Assembly (NCBI GenBank): GCA_900553475.1 | Contig: USEF01000004.1 | Location: 1 to 29,295, forward strand | Direction: 5' to 3' | DNA from: an uncultured Collinsella sp. | GTDB taxonomy: Bacteria; Actinomycetota; Coriobacteriia; Coriobacteriales; Coriobacteriaceae | Length of the DNA stretch: 29,295 nucleotides | Shown: one piece after another, positions 7,827-14,964 of the stretch | Position numbering within the stretch: position 1 is the stretch's first letter | Layout of the letters: every line of letters begins with the position of its first letter | Program-made: the position numbers and the translations under genes | The notes under the pieces: generated by a model | What the model was told of the DNA's origin: nothing | The model's input: only the letters and a program-made list of their open reading frames with translations | Database searches by the model: none

Positions 7827-8974
7827 AAAGGCTTTCGCTGCAATGGCGCATAACGATCATGACGGCACTGCTCACGTGTGCGGCGTGCGTGCTGACGAAC
7901 TGCCTGGTCGGCTATACGGGCATGCGCTATATGGATGCCATCGGCAGTGACATCTCGGCCTTTAACGCTGCCGGCGCGGATTCGCCCCAGGTGTTCGACC
8001 CAACGAAAACGGCCCTCGATGACAAGGTCACAATCGTCGTAAACGACGCACAGGAGTCTTTTGGCACGACAGCCTGGTACATCACGGCTGGAGTCACACT
8101 CCTTGGCGGCGCGCTGGCATACTTTGTGAGCGGTCGTGCGCTCAAACCGCTACGGGCTTTTGCAGCCCAGGTTGAGCGTGTGCAGCCTGACAACCTAAGC
8201 GAAATCAGACTCAGTGAAGATGTGCCCACCGAGCTACAACGATGCAGCGCCTCTTTCAACGACATGATCTCCCGTCTTGGCGAAGGGTTCTCTGCACAGC
8301 GTCAGTTTACCGGCAACGCCGCACACGAGCTGCGCACCCCGCTCGCCCTTATGCAAGCACAGATTGAACTATTCATCTCCGAGCACTCCGGTTTGCAACC
8401 CGAAACAGCCGAGCTGCTCGGCCTGCTACAAGAACAAACCGAGCGCATGTCTCGAATGACCAAGGTATTGCTCGAGATGAGCGAGCTCCGCAGCGTTCCT
8501 TGCGAGGACGATGTGGAACTTGGTCCCTTGTCCGAAGAGGTCCTCACCGACCTTGCGCCACTTGCCGAAAATAAGGGCATAGCCCTCAATTGTGCTGGAG
8601 ACGCTTTAGTAATCGGGAGCGACACGCTCCTCTATCGGCTGGTGTTTAACCTGGCCGAAAACGCTATCCGCTATAGCCGCACCGACTCAAGCGTTACCGT
8701 CTCCATCTGCGACAACGACAGCCACGTGTTCCTGCGAGTCGAGGACCAGGGCCCGGGAATACCCAAGCAGTACCGTGAGAGCATCTTCCAACCGTTCTTT
8801 CGTCTAGACAAATCCCGCAGCAGGGCATACGGCGGCGCAGGACTCGGACTAGCGCTCGTTTGGGAGATTGCAGCTCTTCACGGTGGCACAGTAGAGGTCG
8901 AAACAAGTTCCGAGAACGGGACCACCATGCTCGTAAGCCTTCCAAAACGATCCGCAGCGTCAACCGAGCAGTAA
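7823..8974 (+). CDS. sensor histidine kinase of the two-component pair
   Basis: A 383-residue membrane sensor kinase. Membrane segments near 10-30 and 84-104 enclose a small extracytoplasmic loop of about 50 residues. A HAMP-like linker follows (GRALKPLRAFAAQVERV). The dimerisation/phosphoacceptor box is FTGNAAHELRTPLALM with His168. The ATPase domain shows the N box (NLAENAIRYS), G1 (VEDQGPGIP), F box (FQPFFRLDKSRS) and G2 (GGAGLGLALVW). All catalytic elements are intact, so it should phosphorylate the upstream response regulator. GGAGG sits seven bases before the ATG, inside the end of the regulator gene. The tiny sensor loop has no recognisable ligand-binding fold and might sense envelope or redox state. 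That last point is inference from its neighbours. Confidence 0.93.
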   Translation: MKRLSLQWRITIMTALLTCAACVLTNCLVGYTGMRYMDAIGSDISAFNAAGADSPQVFDPTKTALDDKVTIVVNDAQESFGTTAWYITAGVTLLGGALAYFVSGRALKPLRAFAAQVERVQPDNLSEIRLSEDVPTELQRCSASFNDMISRLGEGFSAQRQFTGNAAHELRTPLALMQAQIELFISEHSGLQPETAELLGLLQEQTERMSRMTKVLLEMSELRSVPCEDDVELGPLSEEVLTDLAPLAENKGIALNCAGDALVIGSDTLLYRLVFNLAENAIRYSRTDSSVTVSICDNDSHVFLRVEDQGPGIPKQYRESIFQPFFRLDKSRSRAYGGAGLGLALVWEIAALHGGTVEVETSSENGTTMLVSLPKRSAASTEQ

Positions 8975-9042
8975 AACGAAAGGGGTCCCGAGCAACAGGA
9001 GTACAATTGCTGCTATTGTTGCCAGCTGTTGGGAGATGGAAG

Positions 9043-10047
9043 ATGGACTGCGATGGCTACCCATGCGTTCCCATGCCGTTGATGTGCACTGCCTTTGTGC
9101 CGGGGCAGATTGACGCTGCGGTTGCAGGCATTTCCGACCCCGATTCACGCACCATCGCCACGGCAGAAGCGCTGTACTTTCGCGGACAGGCCGCCCTCGC
9201 TGCCAAGACGGCGCGCCCCTATCTTGACGCCACCGATTCCGCACTGCGCTATTCCGCATGCTTTATCTGCGGATACGCCAGTCTGTCGCTCAACCGTATC
9301 GCCGACGCCCGCCGTTGTCTTGCGGGCATCCTCGATACGCCAACTGACGAGGAATCACCCGCCGTCCACGCCACGCATATCCTGTTCGCCTCGGCCGCAA
9401 GCGTCCTGCTGCACTTGCCTTCCCCGTATTCCGCCGAAGAGTTTTATCCGCTTGCGGCGCATCTGCCCGAAGGCCTGCGCCTGTTCGCCAGCTACGTGAT
9501 GGCGCATGCCCTGTACCTGCGCGGCGAATATGGCCGCAGTCTGGGCATGGCGGAAAATGCCCTGATCATGAAACAGGGAAGTTATCCCATCTCGGAGCTG
9601 TTCCTGCACCTGTCGGCTTCCATGGCCTGTATGAGTCTCAAAGACGTCGACGCCGCAAAGGCACACTTCGGAGCCGCTTGGGACACTGCGCGTCCCGACG
9701 GCCTTATCGAGCTCATCGGCGAGCACCACGGCCTTTTGCAGGGGCTCATCGAGGCGTGCCTAAAAACGCAATACCCTGACGACTTCGCGCGCATCATCGA
9801 GATCACGTACCGCTTCAGCTACGGCTGGCGGCGCATCCACAACCCCGATTCGGGCGAGGACGTGGCCGACGATCTAACGACCACGGAATTCACCATGGCC
9901 ATGCTCGCCTGTCGTGGGTGGACCAACGCCGAAATCGCACGCCATATGGGAGTATCGCCGGGCACCGTCAAAAACCGCCTATCCGGCGTATACGCAAAGC
10001 TTGGCATCGGCACACGCGCCGAGCTGGTCGCGCATATGTTACGTTAG
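9043..10047 (+). CDS. LuxR-type regulator with helical N-terminal domain
   Basis: A 334-residue transcription factor. The last 58 residues (277-334, DLTTTEFTMAMLACRGWTN onward, including EIARHMGVSPGTVKNRLSGV and the ending GTRAELVAHMLR) are a complete LuxR/GerE helix-turn-helix. The first 270 residues are all-helical and Ala/Leu-rich, with TPR-like A-x-x-x-L-x-R-G and A-x-A-x-x-x-F patterns, resembling the sensor part of MalT-like regulators but without the P-loop ATPase. An open frame reaches upstream to 8860 inside the kinase gene. GGGAG lies eight bases before the ATG at 9043, so I start there. It precedes the giant surface-protein gene on the same strand by 155 bases, suggesting it controls that gene. 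The signal is unknown. Confidence 0.85.
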   Translation: MDCDGYPCVPMPLMCTAFVPGQIDAAVAGISDPDSRTIATAEALYFRGQAALAAKTARPYLDATDSALRYSACFICGYASLSLNRIADARRCLAGILDTPTDEESPAVHATHILFASAASVLLHLPSPYSAEEFYPLAAHLPEGLRLFASYVMAHALYLRGEYGRSLGMAENALIMKQGSYPISELFLHLSASMACMSLKDVDAAKAHFGAAWDTARPDGLIELIGEHHGLLQGLIEACLKTQYPDDFARIIEITYRFSYGWRRIHNPDSGEDVADDLTTTEFTMAMLACRGWTNAEIARHMGVSPGTVKNRLSGVYAKLGIGTRAELVAHMLR

Positions 10048-10069
10048 CGACCGGACTGCCAAGCGCATC

Positions 10070-10170
10070 GAACGCGTTCCGGAACCCGGCGCTTCGCTCG
10101 ATCAATTTGGACATTTTGACCCTTGAACGGCACTACCGCCACGTGGCGCCTTCTCGCATAATTGGATTAT
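10070..10170. promoter_or_regulatory. palindrome-rich control region of the surface protein
   Basis: Between the LuxR-type regulator and the surface protein lie several perfect dyads. GAACGCGTTC (10070-10079) overlaps GTTCCGGAAC (10076-10085). CGCCACGTGGCG (10137-10148) is a 12-bp palindrome. ATAAT-TGG-ATTAT spans 10158-10170. CATAAT (10157-10162) could be a -10. It has no -35 at the proper distance, as in activator-dependent promoters. Binding by the upstream regulator is inference. Confidence 0.4.
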
Positions 10171-10202
10171 TTCCACCGATACCTGCGGGATGGGAGCCAA
10201 AG

Positions 10203-13200
10203 ATGCTTGATCGCCGTTCGTTACTTGTTGCCGGAGCGTCCTCGCTAGCGAGCATTATGTTGCCTCGCGTGCCGGGAAGCGCAAACGCCTTCATATTGCC
10301 GTTCGCGCCCACCGAAGCCCATGCCGACGAAAAAGACCCCTTCAGGGTGCTCGTTCTCTCGCGCACCATGTTCGGTGTGGTCGTGGTCGACGTCGCCAAC
10401 AAGAATACGCCCATCAAGGGAGCCCAGGTCACGCTCGCGTCGCGTTATGCCGCGGGCAAACAGCTTTCCGCCACTACCGACGACGAGGGTACGGCTATCT
10501 TTGAGGTCGCCCCTCTTTCGGAAGGCTACGTGGACGAGGCAACGCTTCTCGACGCGTACGACTTTAACGGCGGCATCTCCATTAGCATGGCGGGCTACCG
10601 TGATGTCGAGATTCCCCTTGCGCGTATTCAGGGCGGCACCGCCATAACCGCGCCCACGCGTCCGCTTTCCGACGGCGAGCCGTACTTCCGCCAGCTCACA
10701 TTCGACGAATGGGACATCCAGTACGCTGAAGCCACGTTCATGGCATTGCCAAAGGACGACACGGCAAACGAACAGCCCGATACGCACGCCTTTACCGTGC
10801 AGGCGCATCTGCCACAGGGTGGACAGGCAACGCTGCGCATCAACAAAGTGACGCCCGCCGCGGGCAGCTCATCCGAAACCGTCACGCAGATTGGCCAAGT
10901 CAAGGCCAGCGCATCGGGCGCGGATAATCTGGCGACGTTCACGCTCGAAGACAAGTTCCTCGACGCGGCATCGAGCCTTCTGGAAGAAGGATGCAAGCTG
11001 CGCTTTGTCCTCGACTACCAGGGCAAAACCTATACGCTCTCCTCCCCCATGGCCGTTGTCACTGCGCCGGCGGCAAAGGCGGAATCCGGATCGACCACTA
11101 TCGTCCCCACCACCATGGACCAAGAGATCACTCCGTTTGATTTCCCCGCGGCGTTTCCCGGCATCGGCGGCAATAAGTTCACGTGTTGGATGCCCACATT
11201 TCCGATCCTCTTCGATTTCTCGTTTGCTGGATACGTGCTGTTTGGCGGAGGATACAAACCAGCCAGCTATATGAACGATTCGGGCAACCCTGATCCGGAA
11301 TACTGGAAGAAATCGCCGCGTGAGTCGGGCGCCAAGCAGGCAAACCGCTACCTCGACGAGATGGAGGGGAAGTGGAATCAGTACAAAAGTATGAGTGCCG
11401 GTTCGGGCACCGATCCAAGAAACACCAAGCTCCTTCGTCACCATTGCACGCCGCTGTTCACGATGGATATCGCCACACAGCTGTACGGCTCGCTCGCCTA
11501 CGATTGGGTGGGCAAAACCTGGGGTAACAACAACGACCCCGCATACGGCAATATTAAGGCCCTCTTCCAGGTAAGAACCGACCTCAATTGGACCGAGCAG
11601 TTTACCCTAGGACCGGTGCCGTTTTTCCTAAACGTCAACCCCTGGGTGCTGGCGAAGCTGGCGCTCGCCGTGGGTGCCCACACGCACGGCAGCGGCGCGG
11701 CGTTTTTCAAAAACATTTCGCTCGACTATTCAAACACGTCGGGCTCGTTCACCATCCAGATCGGGCTTGCCGTCACCTTTGGCGCCGGCGTTGCAGGCGT
11801 CGCTTCGTCTGCCGTGCGCGGCGCCGCATCCCTCACGCTGTTCATTGGGTACGAGAAGGCAGATGGACACCAGCTTCCGCGACTGCGCGTAGGTGCAGAC
11901 GTCGATGTCGATGTGATACTCCAGTTCGTAATGTTCAAGTGGACCACCAAGGCTTGGTCGGGGTCGTGGCCCACACTCATCGATTCGTGGAATATGTCGG
12001 TGAACAATGGCGACCAGTATGTGCTCCAGCGCTCTGAGTTCGCATTGGGTGGAGATACGCCTTATACGCTGGATGCCCGCTTCGGCACGCCCGGCAACAT
12101 CGAGGCGGGCGGCGTTCCGCAATTTATCGCATCGGCCACCATTGTCACCAACGCCGAACTGCTCGCACGCGCCGAGGTTAAGGCCACTGCCGTAAACGCC
12201 GCGCCTGTCGTGCGCGATTGGGATCAAGCGGTCACGCGCATTGAGCTCGAGGCGGATGCAGAAAGCGACGACACGGGACAGATCGAGCATTTCGTCCATG
12301 CACTGATAGAGAACGACGAAAACGCCGCGCCGATGTATGAGTACACCTACATCGGTCAGGCAACGAACACCGTTGCCGACCCGAACGCCGATTCTGCCGG
12401 CGTGTCGGAGGACGAGCGTGGCGGCATCAAGCCCTCGAGCGACAACGTGCTGTTTGCTGGCGTGCTCAGCGAAGCCCACATGAAGCTGGCAATGATTGCC
12501 GGCGTAGAATGCCTGTTCCGTATCGCCTCGGTGCGCTACGGCGACAATGGTCGCTCGCGCCTGGTGGTACACACAAAGGCAAACGGAACGTGGTCCGCTC
12601 CCACGCCTGTGGACTTTCCCCTTGGGTTTGGCGAGGGCGACGTGGAGCGCGACAGCATATACGATTACGACTTCGACGTAGTGGAATATACGGACGGAAG
12701 AGGAAACCAGGACGCCCACGTGCTGCTGGTCTCGGGCGAGCGCCCCGCCGGCGACAGCACCCTTTTCGATATGGCAAGCACAGCCGGCATACTGTCCGTT
12801 GTGCGCCTGCGCATAAGCAACGACGGAGTTCGCGTGGTATCGCACACGTCGTGGCGCAGCATCTCGCGCGGCCGCCTTCAGGAGGATGGCTACCATTGCC
12901 TGCAGTGCCCACGCATCACGGTGGGCAAGACGCTGGTCGACGGGCGCCTGTCGGGCGCTTACCTCCACCGCCGCGGAACCACCGCAGAGAAGGCGCTCGG
13001 CAGCGAGGCCGAGGTTGCACTGGAATGCTTTACCCTGTGGTCGGATGATTTGGGCGACAGTCTCACGTTCCGTCAGGTCCTCCGCTTTCCGCAGGCACCG
13101 TCGAGCATCGAGCTCAGCACGCCCGAGAATATCAACGGCAAAATGGTGGTGCCCGTTGCATACGAGACTGCAGGCGGTTGTGGCTGTGCATCGTACGCCG

Positions 13201-14570
13201 TGATCGGCCAGTCCATCGCGGGTTGGGGCGTTATGTCGCCAGATGCCACAGTACCCCACGCGGTGCCGTGGCCGCAGCACACGGGCTTTTTGGCAACCGT
13301 CAACGAGCAACTGCAGCATATTACTTGGACGCAAGGCGCATCGGCATTTGCAACGCAGCCCGTGGGCGCCGCAGACTGTGGCCCGGCATCGTTCAGCGTA
13401 AGCAACAACGGCAGGTGCGTGCTCTATGTAGAGAACACCGATGGCAAGGTGGGACAAACCTACGACGAAGAAGGCAACCCGGTAGCAGTGATGGGCAAGC
13501 ACTTCCGCATCTTCGCCAGCACCTTGGCAGGCGATCTGTTCACGGAGCCGTTCGTGATGTGCGAGCTGGACCATCCCGTCGATCAGATAACGACATTTTT
13601 GACGTCGGGGAGCATGCTCTCCGCGCTCGCCACGCACATTGTGAGCGCGGAGAAGAGCGAGGCAGAACTACACGGCATCGAAGTGCCCTTGGTGGCGTGT
13701 GCCACTCCGACGGGCGCAGTCGCTACCTCGGGCGCGGTGGTGCCCGGAGCGGCAGGCGAATCCTTCATGGTCACGGTGCGAAACGACGGCAACACCTTGC
13801 TGACCGCCGGCACGATCGATCTGTACCGAGAGGGCTCCAGTCAGCCGTTCTCCAGCGCATCCATCGGGTTCGGAGTGAACGCACGCATGGCATCGATCTA
13901 CGATCCAGAGCTTGCCGAGGACGCTTCGGCCAACGACATGACACACGTGAAGTACACGCTCGAGACGCTGGGCGCACATTTTGCAACGCACCCGCTGGTA
14001 GCCGACAGTGGCAACGCCGTGCTGGCACCGGGTTGCACGGCACAGTTCCGCATGAGCTTCGCCATCCCCGAGAGTTGGAGCGACGAGGTGGGCAAACGCG
14101 TAACGCTATATGCGAAGGCGCGTAAGCTGGTGGCGCTCGATCCCGTAACGCTCGAGGAAATTCGACCGGGCGCAAACTCGGCGCTGGGTGCCGTACTGCA
14201 CGAGCTTCACGTGCCCGACGCGGCATGCGAACGCTCAGAAGTTCAGGTCGGCGTATGCGACAGCGCGGATACGACAGAACTTCACGACGCCCCGATGACA
14301 GCAGACGACGATGGCGGCTCGAGTGGCGGCGGTACCGACGAGGGCGGCGGCTCCGGCGGAAGCAGCTCCGGCAGTGGCAAGGACCACAGCAATAACAAAC
14401 GCTCCGGAAAAGCGGGCGCGCTCGCTGGCACGGGCGATGTCAACGCTCCCCTTACGGTAGCCGCTGCAGCACTCGCCGCGGCAGGCGCCGGCCTCATCGC
14501 CTACAGCGCCCGCCGCACGGCGCTCGAAAAAGACACCGCCAATGAGGTCAATTCGGATGAGCCTCGCTAG
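10203..14570 (+). CDS. giant LAGTG-anchored surface protein
   Basis: A 1455-residue exported protein. The N-terminus MLDRRSLLVAGASSLASIML has a twin-arginine-like start and hydrophobic core, ending near AEAHA-type cleavage sites at about residue 40. Residues 55-130 (VVVVDVANKNTPIKGAQVTL, then DDEGTAIFEV) look like a carboxypeptidase-regulatory/Cna-B-like beta sandwich. The middle (about 650-1150) has repeated beta-strand-and-loop stretches that could form a propeller. Residues near 1180-1300 resemble a CARDB-like Ig domain (VTVRNDGNTLLTAGTIDLY). A Gly/Ser linker (about 1373-1396) precedes LAGTG (1407-1411), a hydrophobic segment and an Arg pair, the arrangement of class E sortase signals. No sortase gene is in the window. 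Start: GGGAG lies six bases before the ATG at 10203; a longer frame to 9918 overlaps the regulator. Ligand or enzymatic role is not recognisable. Confidence 0.85.
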   Translation: MLDRRSLLVAGASSLASIMLPRVPGSANAFILPFAPTEAHADEKDPFRVLVLSRTMFGVVVVDVANKNTPIKGAQVTLASRYAAGKQLSATTDDEGTAIFEVAPLSEGYVDEATLLDAYDFNGGISISMAGYRDVEIPLARIQGGTAITAPTRPLSDGEPYFRQLTFDEWDIQYAEATFMALPKDDTANEQPDTHAFTVQAHLPQGGQATLRINKVTPAAGSSSETVTQIGQVKASASGADNLATFTLEDKFLDAASSLLEEGCKLRFVLDYQGKTYTLSSPMAVVTAPAAKAESGSTTIVPTTMDQEITPFDFPAAFPGIGGNKFTCWMPTFPILFDFSFAGYVLFGGGYKPASYMNDSGNPDPEYWKKSPRESGAKQANRYLDEMEGKWNQYKSMSAGSGTDPRNTKLLRHHCTPLFTMDIATQLYGSLAYDWVGKTWGNNNDPAYGNIKALFQVRTDLNWTEQFTLGPVPFFLNVNPWVLAKLALAVGAHTHGSGAAFFKNISLDYSNTSGSFTIQIGLAVTFGAGVAGVASSAVRGAASLTLFIGYEKADGHQLPRLRVGADVDVDVILQFVMFKWTTKAWSGSWPTLIDSWNMSVNNGDQYVLQRSEFALGGDTPYTLDARFGTPGNIEAGGVPQFIASATIVTNAELLARAEVKATAVNAAPVVRDWDQAVTRIELEADAESDDTGQIEHFVHALIENDENAAPMYEYTYIGQATNTVADPNADSAGVSEDERGGIKPSSDNVLFAGVLSEAHMKLAMIAGVECLFRIASVRYGDNGRSRLVVHTKANGTWSAPTPVDFPLGFGEGDVERDSIYDYDFDVVEYTDGRGNQDAHVLLVSGERPAGDSTLFDMASTAGILSVVRLRISNDGVRVVSHTSWRSISRGRLQEDGYHCLQCPRITVGKTLVDGRLSGAYLHRRGTTAEKALGSEAEVALECFTLWSDDLGDSLTFRQVLRFPQAPSSIELSTPENINGKMVVPVAYETAGGCGCASYAVIGQSIAGWGVMSPDATVPHAVPWPQHTGFLATVNEQLQHITWTQGASAFATQPVGAADCGPASFSVSNNGRCVLYVENTDGKVGQTYDEEGNPVAVMGKHFRIFASTLAGDLFTEPFVMCELDHPVDQITTFLTSGSMLSALATHIVSAEKSEAELHGIEVPLVACATPTGAVATSGAVVPGAAGESFMVTVRNDGNTLLTAGTIDLYREGSSQPFSSASIGFGVNARMASIYDPELAEDASANDMTHVKYTLETLGAHFATHPLVADSGNAVLAPGCTAQFRMSFAIPESWSDEVGKRVTLYAKARKLVALDPVTLEEIRPGANSALGAVLHELHVPDAACERSEVQVGVCDSADTTELHDAPMTADDDGGSSGGGTDEGGGSGGSSSGSGKDHSNNKRSGKAGALAGTGDVNAPLTVAAAALAAAGAGLIAYSARRTALEKDTANEVNSDEPR

Positions 14571-14619
14571 CTCCTAGTTGCTTTTACGAGAGACGCTGAC
14601 TCGGCTCATCGAACATCAA

Positions 14620-14655
14620 AATGGGCTGGTTTTGGATACCCAGAGCCAGCCCATT
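14620..14655. terminator. bidirectional terminator-like hairpin
   Basis: AATGGGCTGG (14620-14629) and CCAGCCCATT (14646-14655) form a perfect 10-bp stem with a 16-base loop, about 50 bases beyond the surface-protein stop codon. On the minus strand the stem runs into ATTTTG, so it works somewhat better as a terminator for minus-strand transcription. That fits the possible small minus-strand gene ending at 14661. Confidence 0.55.
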
Positions 14656-14660
14656 ACGCA

Positions 14661-14777
14661 TTAGATATCGTCAGAGGAGTCGAGTTCTGCCTCGAGCTTG
14701 GCACGCCGTCTTTTCGCCAACAATCCGCACGACACGTCTTCGACAGCGTATCCAACCGCAAACGCAGCAGGACGCAT
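14661..14777 (-). CDS. possible 38-aa protein, unknown function
   Basis: A minus-strand frame of 38 residues, ATG at 14777 to TAA at 14661. The protein begins MRPAAFAVGYAVEDVSCGLL, continues with the basic run AKRRRAK, and ends acidic, LEAELDSSDDI. Points in favour: protein-like amphipathic composition, and a terminator-like hairpin starting six bases after its stop with T residues on the right side. Points against: no SD before the ATG, an in-frame TGA four codons upstream, and no family I recognise. If real it would be read from a leaderless or unusual start, divergent from the topoisomerase operon. Confidence 0.33.
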   Translation of the reverse strand: MRPAAFAVGYAVEDVSCGLLAKRRRAKLEAELDSSDDI

Positions 14778-14795
14778 TCGATTCGCTATTCAAAC

Positions 14796-14832
14796 TTACT
14801 CGGACAGAGCCGACTCGGTTTTGTCCGAGTAA
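14796..14832. repeat. 37-bp nested palindrome
   Basis: TTACTCGGACA (14796-14806) and TGTCCGAGTAA (14822-14832) are perfect inverted arms. A second dyad, CCGA-C-TCGG (14810-14818), has exactly the same centre at 14814. The three base pairs between the two dyads are one A-T and two G-T, so plus-strand RNA would fold into one almost continuous long stem. Minus-strand RNA would carry two C-A mismatches. It is 132 bases upstream of the ParE-like start. It could be an RNA hairpin in a plus-strand transcript or a large protein-binding dyad. Confidence 0.55.
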
Positions 14833-14851
14833 ACGCTGTTCCACCAAACTC

Positions 14852-14865
14852 CGAACGATTGTTCG
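14852..14865. promoter_or_regulatory. LexA-like SOS box
   Basis: CGAAC-GATT-GTTCG matches the Gram-positive/actinobacterial LexA site core (CGAAC, four bases, GTTCG) exactly. It has A after it and C rather than T before it. It lies 17 bases upstream of the candidate -35 of the topoisomerase operon and 99 bases before the ParE-like start codon. Binding by LexA is inferred from the motif only. Confidence 0.5.
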
Positions 14866-14881
14866 ATGGATTTCGTGTTGG

Positions 14882-14910
14882 TTGGAATCGTCTGTGGGCT
14901 GGGCTATGCT
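14882..14910 (+). promoter_or_regulatory. candidate promoter of the topoisomerase operon
   Basis: TTGGAA (14882-14887) and TATGCT (14905-14910) are separated by 17 bases. Each matches the sigma-A consensus at four of six positions. Transcription from here would give a leader of about 47 bases before the ParE-like start. Confidence 0.4.
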
Positions 14911-14964
14911 ACCTTGACTATCTATATGACTTAAACGCAGCAAGGGAGCACCGAGAGAGCGAGT

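Noticed and set aside
8860..9042. Longer N-terminus for the LuxR-type regulator
   Set aside because: It would overlap the kinase gene by over 100 bases and has no SD; the ATG at 9043 has one at the right spacing.
9918..10202. Longer N-terminus for the surface protein
   Set aside because: It overlaps the regulator gene in another frame, would bury the signal peptide, and lacks an SD; the ATG at 10203 fits.
11730..13637. A 635-codon minus-strand frame inside the surface-protein gene
   Set aside because: Same reason: codon-bias shadow, no start signals and no recognisable motif.
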